Assembly: GCA_947579605.1 (NCBI GenBank)
Contig: OX388321.1
Coordinates: 22,869,614-22,933,613 of the forward strand
Origin: Athripsodes cinereus
Taxonomy: Eukaryota > Arthropoda > Insecta > Trichoptera > Leptoceridae
Direction: 5' to 3'
DNA length: 64,000 nucleotides
Shown here: one piece after another, positions 32,721 through 42,624 of the stretch
How the letters are laid out: every line of letters starts with the position of its first letter
Position numbering within the stretch: the first letter of the stretch is position 1
Made by a program: the position numbers and the translations under genes
Notes under the pieces: model-generated
Databases searched by the model: none
Told to the model about the DNA's origin: nothing
What the model saw: the letters and a program-made list of their open reading frames with translations, nothing else

Positions 32721-33160
32721 AAATCTTATTTTTTAAACAGTATTTATGCACCAAGATTATGAACTGTATGACTAGTATGCGCATAATCCGTTGACTACTC
32801 CATTTATACTATACTCCAGTTCAAAATCATACTGGTTGTGTTCAAGTTAATACATACATGGCACGGCACCAGTGTACCTACATTTCGGAGTTCAGGCAAA
32901 ATCACTGAACTCTGCTCATACAGACTCTGTCAATAAAGACTTATGGTGCCGCGTAGAGGGGGTCTGGCTTACTATCTTAACTGTCCCTTCTGCGTGGCTG
33001 GTCTGTTGCTGTGAAACAAAATTCCTTATAATTTGCGAATTCTGGAGAGTGTGTAGTTGTTCAAGGCATGGGTAAAGACCCTATTGTTTAGGAGGTGTAA
33101 TTATTCTTGAATGGACCCTTGCGGTGGTGTTTTCTATAAAGCACGAATCTTAAAAAAAAC
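32720..33160. other. Spacer, nothing firmly recognised
   Basis: A short CR1/L2-like terminal motif (GGACCCTTGCGGTGGTG at 33114-33130) is present. The open frame at 32872-33075 has no recognisable domain. Confidence 0.35.
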
Positions 33161-33163
33161 TAC

Positions 33164-33450
33164 TTTAATTTTAATAAATAAAATATAAAAATATATTATT
33201 GAGCACTGTTTAATCTCCACTATGTTAGGGTTAATACCGAACGTTTTCGCCTATACTTGTAGGCATCTTCAGGGAAACTGCAAAGTTTCTGGAAACTGGA
33301 AACTCCAAACTGGAAACTGCAAACTGGAAACTCCAGTTTCCCTGGAGATGCCTACAAGTATAGGCGAAAACGTTCGGTATTAACCCTAACATAGTGGAGA
33401 TTAAACAGTGCTCAATAATATATTTTTATATTTTATTTATTAAAATTAAA
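33164..33450. repeat. Foldback with 117-bp arms and a GGAAACT-repeat loop
   Basis: The arm 33164-33280 and the reverse complement of 33334-33450 differ at one base that I could find (TCTTCAG versus TCTCCAG). Within each arm is a smaller hairpin, GCCTA...TAGGC, followed by GAAAACG. The 53-bp loop consists of repeated GGAAACTCCAAACT / GGAAACTGCAAACT units. No target duplication is evident. Confidence 0.85.
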
Positions 33451-33459
33451 AATGGATTT

Positions 33460-34120
33460 CCACAGCGTAAACACAAAAACTCTTGAATTATTAAAACTAC
33501 TTTATTTTTATTATGGTCAAGCCGTGATGGTATGAATTAAAAAGAAATAAAAATAAAGGCATATATAGCAGCGAGCATATCAACATTAAAGATATTTTTG
33601 ACTCGTAATCCAGTAGGTACTCACTATCTGCACGTATGCATACTGAATGTGTATAGTTTTTTTTTGAACAGTTGATACTATCTTTTACTGAATGTTCGTG
33701 AAGCATACTTAAGTCTAGAACTTATACATTCTTTGTAGAGACGCGTATCTTGTTAAAAGACCAAATCACATCTCCAGACAAAAATCTAGGGTTTTTCCTT
33801 CAAAATAATAGTTTTTAGAATCGAGTAGGTAATCGTTTATTTAAATTTTATCCTAATTTTAAATTATTCCTTATTTAATCACTTCTGTCTTTTTAAAATT
33901 ATATTCTTCCGAGAATATTAGAAACAAAGGCATTAGTCTAAAAAACAAGCGAAAATGAAACAAAAAATAAACAAACTCGGTTTAATTGCAAATAACTAAT
34001 GTTGTTTGATAGTGTTTAATGGAATCGCATCTAATTTACTTACTTATATCATACGCGACTGATGGCGTTATTAGCAATCGATTTGTTAACTACACGTACT
34101 TACATACTTACTTTACTTTT
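33460..34120. other. A/T-rich spacer, nothing recognised
   Basis: No repeat family or coding frame was recognised. Confidence 0.4.
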
Positions 34121-34285
34121 CGTATGGCCCGGTGTTGATAAATCTTTACCCATGTGGGCTGCGTCATATCCTCTACAGTCTTGGCTCTAGTGCTGACAGC
34201 CAGTTCACCGCCCCCGGTCCTGCTTCATGGATGTCCTGCAGATCCCCGCTGATTTTTTGAGATGGCAGTCCTGTACTATGTATCT
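34110..34285 (-). mobile_element. Putative LINE 3' end with GTAAGTA-type tail
   Basis: ACATACTTACTTTACTTTTC, GTATGGCCCGGTGTTGATAA and GTGGGCTGCGTCATATCC. The terminal 40 bp recurs at 37541-37581, where it is a separate insertion with a target duplication, which shows that this is a retrotransposed 3' end. The coding class was not identified. Confidence 0.5.
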
Positions 34286-34339
34286 CACTGTCTGCACGTA
34301 ATTTTATAATTTCTCAATGATTTTTTAACCTTGAGAACC

Positions 34340-34612
34340 TTAGGTAAGTTCTACCGATGTTTGTACGAGTATGTACATTATAATGATGGACGTAGGTACT
34401 ACCGGTGTTTGTGTGAACATAATAACGATGGACGTAAGTACTACCGGTGTTTGTGTGAACATTACGACGATAGACGTAGGTAGGTACTACCGGTGTTTGT
34501 GTGAATGTTATAACAATGGACTTAGGTACAACCGGTGTTTGTGTGAACATTATAACGATGGACGTAGGTACTACCGGTGTTTGAGTGAACATTATTAAGA
34601 TGTACGTGAGTA
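34340..34612. repeat. Minisatellite, six copies of a 42-bp unit
   Basis: ACCGGTGTTT (first copy ACCGATGTTT) starts at 34353, 34401, 34443, 34489, 34531 and 34573. Spacing is 42 bp, apart from 48 at the first step and 46 where TAGG is duplicated. Because 42 is divisible by three, long repetitive frames stay open on both strands, including 165 codons on the minus strand. I regard these as by-products of the repeat. Confidence 0.85.
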
Positions 34613-34885
34613 GTACATAAGAACATACGACTATAACTTGAGAACCGTACGAAAAAGTTGTAAAAATAAGAATAAATCTAAACACATTCTTGACAACATA
34701 CTCGTACAATAACAACGGAGAGAAAGATCTAAAATTCAGATTAACCCGGGACCTTTTCACACATTTCTCTTTTAAGTACAAACATACATATATAAAATAT
34801 AATACTGCCATACATATTAACCCACATATTTTAATAAGACATGGCTAGCTAAACATAGCTTATATTAAACCTGACATATTATTTT

Positions 34886-35560
34886 TTTACGCGGCGGCAG
34901 AATTGCCATCCACACTTCTCAGCATTATACAACCAGATAAGTCTCTATATGATCAGTCATGGTCACACAAAAACTTAACAGTCTAATGCCGGGAAAAATT
35001 CACCTATCCAGATATACAGGATATCAAAGGATTAGGCTCAGAACGCGGGTTCAAAATACCAGCATTGTGCCTGAAATATCTGTGTTCAGAAACCTTTTTA
35101 CAATATTACAAGTGTTTATTATAATAAATTTTTGAATTTTAATGTACAAATTAACTGGTTAATCTAATTTTTGTAAATTTTTTATTAAAAATTTCGGAGT
35201 TACCCCTGTAGCTGACATGACTAAAGATATTATATAAACGGACCTAGAATGCCAAATATTTTTTATTTCTCCTGCTAGTTCTGTATATTTACGTATTTTT
35301 TCTGCGACGGTTGTTTGTATATTATGTGTATTTGGGACAGCGATGTCTATTAGGTACGTTATTTTATTAAGTTTATCATGTAATACTAAATCGGGTCTAT
35401 TATTATGTATTTGCCTATCTGTTAGTATTGTTTTATCATAATAGAACCTGTAATTTTGATTTTCTAAATTAAAATTTGAGTTTTTAATAGATTATATTTA
35501 ATTGCTAAATTTTGATGTATTATTTTTGCGACATGATTATGTCTATTAGTATAAAAGTTA
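34886..35560 (-). mobile_element. Endonuclease-tailed LINE, 3' portion
   Basis: The minus strand encodes about 90 readable codons and then a long 3' untranslated region ending GCCGCCGCG with an A-rich tail near 34880. The shared 3' part is inverted relative to 1-300. Confidence 0.75.
35170..35480 (-). pseudogene. LINE C-terminal domain with PD...D...EK pattern
   Basis: On the minus strand the readable order is YYDKTILTDRQIHNNRPDLV, LHDKLNKITYLIDIAVPNTH, TVAEKIRKYTELAGEIKNIW, ISLVMSATGVTPKFL. The RPDLV...LIDIAVP...EKIRKY spacing resembles a PD-(D/E)XK nuclease fold, as in LINEs with restriction-like endonucleases. A relative at 40250-40450 reads VPIVLSVNGLIY then SNLRKLGVDDRL. The nuclease reading is inference from motif shape. 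The upstream reverse transcriptase is missing. Confidence 0.65.
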
Positions 35561-35794
35561 TTTTAGTTATTTTTCAAAGTCAAATATGTTTATTGGGATA
35601 AATAAACATTTTTTACAACAATACCTAATAGTTTATTTATAAATCTGAGACTCCAATATTTTGTGATTTGATTAAATCTATTGTTGTTATGAATTGATTC
35701 CCATTGATGTTTTGTTCTTCACCAATTTTTAATTATGTCTTGCTCCAACTGTATTGTGAATGAGAAATTTGATTTGTATAGGTACCTATATATT

Positions 35795-35862
35795 TTTTGT
35801 GTATTTTTAAACATGTAAAAGGCTCATGCCGTGGATATGTAAATATATAAATAAATGCACAT
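35795..35862 (+). mobile_element. Jockey-like LINE 3' tail
   Basis: AAACATGTAAAAGGCTCATG, CCGTGGATATGTAAATATAT then AAATAAATG. It has the family tail without recognisable coding sequence. Confidence 0.55.
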
Positions 35863-35968
35863 TCAACATAGGTACATATTAATTCCCTCAAATTTGAGCG
35901 GAACTCGTGCTTTGAGGTATAGTTTCATTAAAATCATATTCATGTATGTTTGCGCATGATAAAATAAA

Positions 35969-35972
35969 CATA

Positions 35973-36003
<31 letters not shown>
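35969..36003. repeat. (AAT)n microsatellite
   Basis: About eleven uninterrupted AAT units, possibly the tail of a CR1/L2-like insertion, although no hairpin is adjacent. Confidence 0.8.
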
Positions 36004-36006
<3 letters not shown>

Positions 36007-36310
36007 GCTTTATTGATATAAATAAATTCAATTTTAACATATTCATTATATGATTCACCTAACTAGGCTACAGCCCGTACTAAGGTAGATCAATTTATGT
36101 GTGGTCAAAGAACTATAAAATAATAATAACTATAATCAAATAAAAGAAATATAAAATAAATCAAAGTCAAATAAAATATAATACAATAAAATAAATAAAA
36201 AATAAAACGAAAGTGAATATTTTAGTAAAATAAAATAAAGTACCTAAAGCATACATAGTAATCCCTGAATAAATTTAAATTTTATCATAAAACAAGTGTT
36301 TTCATAGTAA

Positions 36311-36607
36311 CTATACTGTACAATGAGTTACAATCCATTGGATTGGCCTGCAACGAGCTTGGACTCTCCTCTCTGGCTGGCTGAGGAGCTGCCTCCTCTC
36401 GCCAACCCCGGTCAACACTTCCTCGCCATCGACGTGTTCCGACCAATGAATCCTCAGCATGCGTCTATAGCACCACATTTCAAATGCCAACGGTCCGCCC
36501 TCACTCCTGCCGATGGTCCACGTCTCGCACCCACATAGCAAAATGCTCCACACAAAGGCTTTAGTGAGATTCTTCCTCACGCTCAAATCAATATTAGGGG
36601 ATTCCAA
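36311..36607 (-). pseudogene. LINE reverse transcriptase C-terminal fragment
   Basis: The minus strand encodes RKNLTKAFVWSILLCGCETW, TIGRSEGG, AFEMWCYRRMLRIHWSEHVD, GEEVLTGVGERRQLL and finally RCRPIQWIVTHC. The GCETW and AFEMWCYRRMLRI blocks are hallmarks of an abundant insect endonuclease/reverse-transcriptase LINE. The same element's end is at 22810-23135. It is a 5'-truncated relic. Confidence 0.75.
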
Positions 36608-36659
36608 AATTTTAGACTCTTTGTTAAAGGCAATTCTTGCCTGTTACTTTACTAAACTA

Positions 36660-36756
36660 TACCCTTACACCGTATCCCAGGTATGGTAGTCTGTAAGAAC
36701 GGAACGCCATATAGATCTATCCTTACATATTTTTTCACTTTTTCTACATTCATCCA
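36660..36756 (-). mobile_element. RTE-like LINE 3' end fragment
   Basis: Reverse complement contains TGAATGTAGAAA, TAGATCTATATGGCGTTCCG and GATACGGTGTAAGGGTATAG, matching the fragments at 38890 and 42634. Confidence 0.6.
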
Positions 36757-37239
36757 GTACCAACAATAAAAATTAACATTCAGAATGGATGGCAAACCTC
36801 ATCGTTCAACTTAAATTTAAATTTAAAATATAAAATGTCTTTAGTTTTTCCAACACGTCCCAGATGATCGTTTATGTAAGTATCTTCATATTATGTACAC
36901 AGTTCTAACATATTATGTGCCCTAGTAAATTTTGATTGCTTACAATTTTCATATTTAATAATTTAATAACATACATTTATTTATTCATTAAACATGTGTT
37001 TAATGTGAATCGACCTATCTCCATATTAAAATATTAATCATTAATAATAATAATAGCAAGGCACTCACGAATCAAAACACCCAATCTCCAAGTTACTTGG
37101 AGTGTAGGTAGGTACGTATAAAACTAATATTGATTTAACATTTTGTAAGTATTTGCACTGTATATTCATAGGGTGATTCAAAATTTGGGTACTCCGTTCA
37201 CCATGATATACTGTAGATGGAAGGTACGATATCAAAACA

Positions 37240-37940
37240 AGAAAGGTTGCAGGCAACAAAGTAAACGGTGCATCCGACCAACAGTCGCGAATAGAAATAT
37301 TTCTGTTGCAGCCAAAAGTTGCTGGCAACAGGGTTTACAGTACAATCCGACCAATAGTCGCCGATATGTAGGAATATTATTCTATAATACTCAAAATTAT
37401 TGATTTGAATTAATGGAACCAATGTACAGTGAAGAATAAAATAAATAAATAAATAAAATTCTGGCAACAGGGTTGACAGCGCAATCCGACTAATAGCACA
37501 GAATAATAATATTTCTGTCACAGCCAAAAGTTGCTGGCAAGATTCATCAACACCGGGCCATACGAAAAGTAAAGTAAGTAAGTTGCTGGCAACAGGGTCA
37601 ACGGTGCAATCTAAACAATAGTCGCGAATATGTAACAATAATTCTTTCGTAGCCAAAAGTTGCTGGCAACAGGGTTTCAACCGTGTTATCCGACCAGTTG
37701 TCGAGAATATATAGAAATACTTCTATCGTAGCCAATGTTGCTAGCAACAGGGTTAACGGTGCAATCCGACCAATATTAGCGAATAAAATTATTTCTATCA
37801 CAGCCAAAAGTTGCTGGTACCAGGGAATAGGGTGCATCTGACCAATTGTCGCGAATACAATTAATGTTTCTGCCACAGCCAAAAGTTTGGTACACTCAGT
37901 TCTTAGTGCCGAAACTGATGTATGCAAGCGAGACATCGTC
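37240..37940 (+). repeat. Satellite-like array of 72-78-bp units derived from RTE coding sequence
   Basis: GTTGCTGGCAACAGGG-type starts occur at 37246, 37318, 37457 (partial), 37530, 37582, 37659, 37737, 37810 and 37885. Each full unit reads ...GGTGCAATCCGACCAATAGT...CACAGCCAAAA and corresponds to codons 168-192 of the RTE-like frame at 45055-46122 (VAGNKVNGAIRPIIANRNIS). The last unit runs on into the downstream RTE codons (TTAGTGCC...ATGTATGCAAGCGAGAC). The array is interrupted by two short LINE tails (37390-37458 and 37541-37581). Frames differ between units, so no protein is made. Confidence 0.85.
37541..37581 (+). mobile_element. 41-bp LINE 3' tip inserted in the satellite
   Basis: ATCAACACCGGGCCATACGA then AAAGTAAAGTAAGTAA matches the end of the element at 34110-34160. 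GTTGCTGGCAA flanks it on both sides (37530-37540 and 37582-37592). The repeat period itself also places this motif at unit starts, but the adjacent unit is otherwise missing, which favours an 11-bp target duplication. Confidence 0.65.
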
Positions 37941-37944
37941 AAAA

Positions 37945-38690
37945 CTGTTTTTGTAATAATTATTTTAAAGCACTAGCAATATCTAAATAAAAATTGACTC
38001 AATTGACGCAAAGACTCTGTTAATGAACAAGGCTGATATCTGCCTTGTGCTTACCATAGGAGAGTTGAATGACTATTGATTGATTGAGTAATGATTTGAT
38101 TTGTTTTGACGCCAGTCAACAATCACTCCAGAGAATTATTGTTCATCCTGTATTAAATACTTTTTGAATCATAAATTAAACAGATACATACCTACTATAT
38201 TCTCATATACAGATATGAGTATAGGTATAATATACTATGGAGGTTTGTACTATGTAGTGATGTGAAAATTGTTCACGTGTTTTAAGAAATTCGCCTTAAA
38301 AGGGAGTACTTATTACGAATGTTACTCACACGTTGAAATAAGGCTAAGGTCAAAATAAACCGCCTCTTTCTTGTATAAAAGTCGCTTTGTAGTGATTATC
38401 TCTTTTTCTTCTGCTTGTAGTAGATCATTGATCTGTTTGTTCGGAATTTGTTTCCTCTTGCGACGCTGAAGACCAATTATTATCCTTCCATCTTTTAGGT
38501 GTCCTTCCAGGAAATCTTAATGTGATAATCTCGCCACTGCAAATTATTGCGCTAGTATTTTAAATTTTGTATTGGTTTGTTCCCATTGTTATATAATGAT
38601 GATTTGTGAAAAAAATAAAATAAATAAAGTTAAAATTCTATTATGTATATTTATGTCTATTTTTTTTTGTTTTGTTTTGTTTTTTGATTT
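37945..38690. other. A/T-rich spacer, nothing recognised
   Basis: No repeat family or coding frame was recognised. Confidence 0.4.
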
Positions 38691-38693
38691 TAA

Positions 38694-38852
38694 TAACCGG
38701 GTTAGTTGGAAGACATCGCATCTAAGCGATAAACTCGCCCTCTGTACATTGAATTGTATAAATGATATTTTCTATGTTAATTTGTATTGTTGTAAACAAT
38801 GTACAGTGAAGAATAAAATAAATAAAGAAATAAATAAATAAAATTCCATTGA
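38694..38852 (+). mobile_element. Jockey-type LINE 3' end
   Basis: CCGGGTTAGTTGGAAGACAT, CGATAAACTCGCCCTCTGTA, AACAATGTACAGTGAAGAAT then (AAAT)n. The same end, cut to its last 45 bp, is inserted at 37412-37458. Confidence 0.65.
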
Positions 38853-38889
38853 TTGTATCGGCATTGAATTTGTAACACTTCATTTTAAA

Positions 38890-39012
38890 TTATCAAATAA
38901 AATGAATGTAGAAGAAGCAAAAGAAGTATGGAAGGACAGATCAATATGACATTCCGTTCTCTCTGCTTACCCTACTTGGGATTCGGTGTGAGGGAATAGG
39001 TAGAAGATAAAA
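38890..39012 (+). mobile_element. RTE-like LINE 3' end fragment
   Basis: GAATGTAGAAGAAGCAAAAG, GGAAGGACAGATCAATATGA, CATTCCGTTCTCTCTGC then TTCGGTGTGAGGGAATAGG. This uninterrupted copy fixes the original sequence across the MITE insertion at 42766. Confidence 0.7.
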
Positions 39013-39124
39013 CGAATATTTATTATTATTGTTTAATTTTACTTTTGAGTATGACAAACGCACGATCGAGTATAGATCAGTACCTACCTGATGATGAGAA
39101 CTCGGAGTCCGCGAAACCGCTCGT

Positions 39125-39496
39125 TAGTTAGTCATCATCATCATCATCATCATCGCCCTCAACGCTCCTCTCGGGAGCACAGGGCAGAAACCAGCCTCCT
39201 CCATTCAGAGCGTCTCTGTGCCAATTGCGTCACCTCTTTCCACGACATTCCTTGCGCTCCGATATGAGGATTTTGGATGTCAAATGGTATGAACATGTTA
39301 CAAATGATGCTGTGCGCCGGCGCACCCAGCAGAGACCTGTAATCTCCGTAATACAGGAGAGACGATGGTCCTGGCTGGGACATGTTTTGAGAATGCCTAA
39401 TGATAGTTGGCCAAAAAGAGCACTGTTTTTCCGTCCGCAGGGGTTCCGTCGGCCCGGGCGTCCCTCTTTCACAATACACCGTTCCTAGTTAGTCAT
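39125..39496 (-). mobile_element. Twin-primed LINE insertion (SREER family) with 11-bp target duplication
   Basis: The minus-strand 3' part (39136-39262) carries the (ATG)n tail and codons GMSWKEVTQLAQRRSEWRRL...CSREER. The adjacent upstream part of the same LINE lies in plus orientation (about 39263-39485: RTQQRPVISVIQERRWSWLG, HVLRMPNDSWPKRALFFRPQ, GRPSFTIHRS). TAGTTAGTCAT flanks the unit at 39125-39135 and 39486-39496. A 3' segment joined to an inverted 5' segment within one target duplication is the signature of twin priming. Confidence 0.8.
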
Positions 39497-39499
39497 ACT

Positions 39500-40025
39500 C
39501 AATAGTAACATCAAACAATTATAATAAATAGTCATTTTGATTGATAAAATGAATATTTGCTGATGAAGTAGAAATTTGGATATTAATTGTATGTTTTTTG
39601 AAAATTGCGATATAGAATCGAATTGTGAAACAGCACTAGCTGGTATTCAGAATGTTGATTCAACAAATACAATCTACTGGTAGCTAATACCAACATACAT
39701 AATATTATTGTGTATAGTAACAGCATTGATTGAACGTTATTGTAAAGTGTTGAATATTCATTCTTATGCATATTTGATGAACACATTAACACAGTAGCGC
39801 GTACTTACCTACATACATACAGACATACATACGTTTTAACATATTATATTATAACATATATTATAATATTCTTTTTGTTTAAATATTTTGTACAATAAAG
39901 ATTATTAATAAATTTTGTTATAAAAATAAAATCAAAAACACTGTTTACTTTCACTTGTTATTTATTTTAAATATTTTAGCAAAGATCTTTCGTTATATTA
40001 ACATCATCAGTGCTCACTTACAACT
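39500..40025. other. A/T-rich spacer, nothing recognised
   Basis: No repeat family or coding frame was recognised. Confidence 0.4.
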
Positions 40026-40027
40026 AA

Positions 40028-40460
40028 ATTATTATTATTATTATTAACTCATATCTCATTTATTTACAAAAAACAATATTAGATTCTACATTTTGAACAC
40101 AATATAAGATTAACAATAAAATTTAAATATAACATTAAATAACAAAAACCATAAAATATTAAAATAAATTTATATTCAAAATGTAGAACCCCAACATTAT
40201 TCGAGTTGATTCTTCCATGATGTTCTATGAAATAGTAAAATCATGGGAGATCACTTACAGAGCTACAGGGACAAAAACCTTCTCACTATCCTGGTGGACG
40301 ATAGAAGTACGGCCTTCTGCATGCTGTATTTGAGCCTGTCATCTACTCCCAGTTTTCTGAGATTGCTTGACAGACTCTTACTTATATATTAAACCATTCA
40401 CAGACAACACTATAGGCACGATGATTGTATTATTATTATTATGTACAAAATTGTGTCGCT
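40028..40460 (-). pseudogene. Endonuclease-tailed LINE, 3' end, frameshifted
   Basis: The minus strand reads IIVPIVLSVNGLIY, then after a frameshift LSSNLRKLGVDDRLKYSMQK and AVLLSSTRIVRRFLSL before a stop near 40265. This is the end of the domain described at 35170-35480. An (ATT)n tail lies at 40028-40046. Confidence 0.6.
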
Positions 40461-41045
40461 CAGTTTCGAAATCATCTATACTTAACACATTTTTGAGATT
40501 CGGATAAATTCGATAAAACACTGTTAAACATACATAAATGTATGATAGTGTTTTTTTTATTTATTTAAAGTGGACATGGTTGACAAGCCAAGGCGTCCTT
40601 GAGATAGTCACGCAACATTAAACTGCGCTAAAATACAAATCGTCTTTATGATTATTGTTATTGAAGAGGGACGAAAGTGGAATAAATGCTGTGGAGATGA
40701 GATCGCTGAGGAGAACGGTTGGTTAATTTTTTGAGCGGGATTTTTTCTCATCATCATCTTATTTCGTTTTTTTGTACAAGTGGTGAGTGCTTTGAAAGAA
40801 ACAGTTTTCTACGGTTATAGAATATTTAATTACGAATCCACCCACATAATTATAATAAAACTCAATATTCTTGAAAATGTTTAATAGTGAATTTCGATAC
40901 TCGGCGACACGATGAAGTTACATACATAATTAATATGTATTATGTAAATTATTCATACAATCAAATTCATACATTTTCAATAGGTACATGAATCAACCTA
41001 TTACGAATATAAAAAAAATCAATCAAAATTTATAAATTAAATAAT
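40460..41045. other. Spacer with a possible RTE scrap
   Basis: GGAATAAATGCTGTGGAGATGAGATCGCTG-like sequence (40680-40712) resembles the SGINAVEMRSL codons of the RTE-like element. Otherwise nothing was recognised. Confidence 0.45.
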
Positions 41046-41050
41046 TTATT

Positions 41051-41295
41051 GTTAACCATTCATTCATTCATCGCCATCAGCGCTCCTCTCGGGAGCACAG
41101 GGTAGAAACCAACCTCTTCCATTCAGAGCGTCTCTGCGCCAATTGAGTCACCTCTTTCCACGACATTCCCTGCGCTCTGATGTCTTTGTCATAGGAACGG
41201 TGTATTGTGAAAGAGGGACGCCCGGGCCGACGGAACCCTTGCGGTCGGAAGAACAGTGCTCTTTTTGGCCAACTATCATGTAGCACGTTTACCAT
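41051..41295 (-). pseudogene. SREER-family LINE 3' fragment with imperfect target duplication
   Basis: The minus strand encodes HDSWPKRALFFRPQGFRRPG, RPSFTIHRSYDKDIRAQGMS, WKEVTQLAQRRSEWKRLVST, LCSREER. The 3' tail is (TGAA)n at 41060-41072. GTTAACCAT (41051-41059) and GTTTACCAT (41287-41295) flank it with one mismatch. The frame is open but contains only the last ~65 codons. Confidence 0.75.
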
Positions 41296-41464
41296 ACGTC
41301 TGTGAAAATGTATCGAAATGATTACGCCCAAAAGTTATTGAATATGTTATCTTTTCCTTATATTTATTCATTTAATTTTTTACATAAATTTTGCAACTTG
41401 GCTCTTTATTCGTATTGGTATCGAAATGAACCATTTTGAGAACCATTTTTACACAATGAAACAT

Positions 41465-41700
41465 TTTACAAAATTTAATCGGAAAAAGTGAGAAAGGCGT
41501 TTAGGCTAGCTTAAGTGATCACTTTCGGTTTCCATTGTTTATTATAGTTATTATTTGGATGATTTATAAAGCGCCATTTTGTGAAAAAAATCCTCCTCAA
41601 GGGCGCTCAAATGCTCCATGGGCGACGTTTATCAATTCCGCCATTCTCACTATCACGATGTTAGATCCACCAGTCGAGAAACACTTTTTGCAAACCATAG
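41465..41700. mobile_element. CCAATCAG-family MITE split by a CR1/L2-like 3' end
   Basis: AAAAGTGAGAAAGGCG, TTAAGTGATCACTTTCGGTT stops at TCCATTG (41530-41536). GACGTTTATCAATTCCGCCA, CTATCACGATGTTAG, CCACCAGTCGAGAAAC resumes after TCCATGG. In between (about 41537-41611) is GGATGATTTATAAAGCGCCA...CCTCAAGGGCGCTC, the minus-strand CR1/L2-like terminus. TCCATTG and TCCATGG are probably a 7-bp target duplication with one difference. Confidence 0.7.
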
Positions 41701-42405
41701 AAGCAATCATCATAGAAGCTGATGGTTTCAGTTGTGCTATGAAATGTCTTACAGTTTATAATGCTCAGAAACAGTTTCTCAGTACCATACCTACCGACTG
41801 AATTCTGATTAATAGCTAGTTTTAAATAAATTAGTGATCTATTTTTCGTACACAGCAAGTAATTTAATGAAATTCTTATAACTATTATTATTATTATTCA
41901 GTGTCCGAATTAACTAACAAATTTTAAAGTTAATTGAAGTTGTGCGTGTCTGAAAAGGCCTACTTTTGGTCTACCTACTCACATACATATTATACTACGT
42001 AGGCTCTACATACGTACATGAGTAGGTTCTATAAAGGAGGTGGATGGAATCAATGATAAAAAAGTAAGGATCGTTCGTTAAGATGTGTGTTTATAGTAAA
42101 AGCCGTTGAGTTCAACAAAAGCCTGGCCCGCAATCTCGAGAATGTGTAGTTTTTCGTCTTTTTACCTTCTCATACCTCATATTAAAGAATTCAATAAAAA
42201 CCTAAGCCAAGTTCAGTACTAGTAAGTAATAAGGTGATTTATATTTTTAGCATTGAAAAGCATTTCGACAACCTGAGAAATTAAGCGAGTTTACATGATT
42301 CTTCTGTATCATTCTCATCAAATGTCTCCTAATTTTATGGAAGTTGTATAATTTCATAATATATTTCAACTCGATTTATTCTTTTTTTACATAGTATGAG
42401 ACCCG
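41700..42405. other. A/T-rich spacer, nothing recognised
   Basis: No repeat family or coding frame was recognised. Confidence 0.4.
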
Positions 42406-42409
42406 TGAT

Positions 42410-42624
42410 GAGCATGATGCAGAAAAAATGGGAATGTTGTCCGGGCTTAAAGAGTACTCTTAACCATGCCTTAAGTCGATTCATAATCGTCGACCCTCTG
42501 AATCTAGCATTTCTAAAGGAAATTCACATAATTATATATGTGTACAATGTACTTAGTTAATACCTATTCAAATAGTTTGACTAGCGGTCCTTTCATTGAT
42601 TGAAATGTAAAATCTAGAGAGATT
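42410..42624. repeat. Dispersed repeat, second copy at 30655-30870
   Basis: GAGTACTCTTAACCATGCCT, TAAGTCGATTCATAATCGTC and ATACCTATTCAAATAGTTTG match the 30.7-kb copy. It hosts the RTE insertion that begins at 42634. Confidence 0.55.

Noticed and set aside
33240..33400. Hammerhead ribozyme suggested by CTGAAGA, a stem and GAAAA
   Set aside because: An extra base lies between the core and stem II, the right arm has CTGGAGA, and no complementary stem I or sensible cleavage triplet was found. Kept only as a hint of Penelope-like ancestry.
34314..34811. 165-codon minus-strand frame with 14-residue repeats
   Set aside because: It is explained by the 42-bp minisatellite being a multiple of three. 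The frame outside the array has no recognisable content.
37198..37942. Two overlapping minus-strand open frames (160 and 114 codons) rich in QQLLA
   Set aside because: They are antisense readings of the RTE-derived tandem repeat. Their apparent protein repeats mirror the DNA period and carry no domain.
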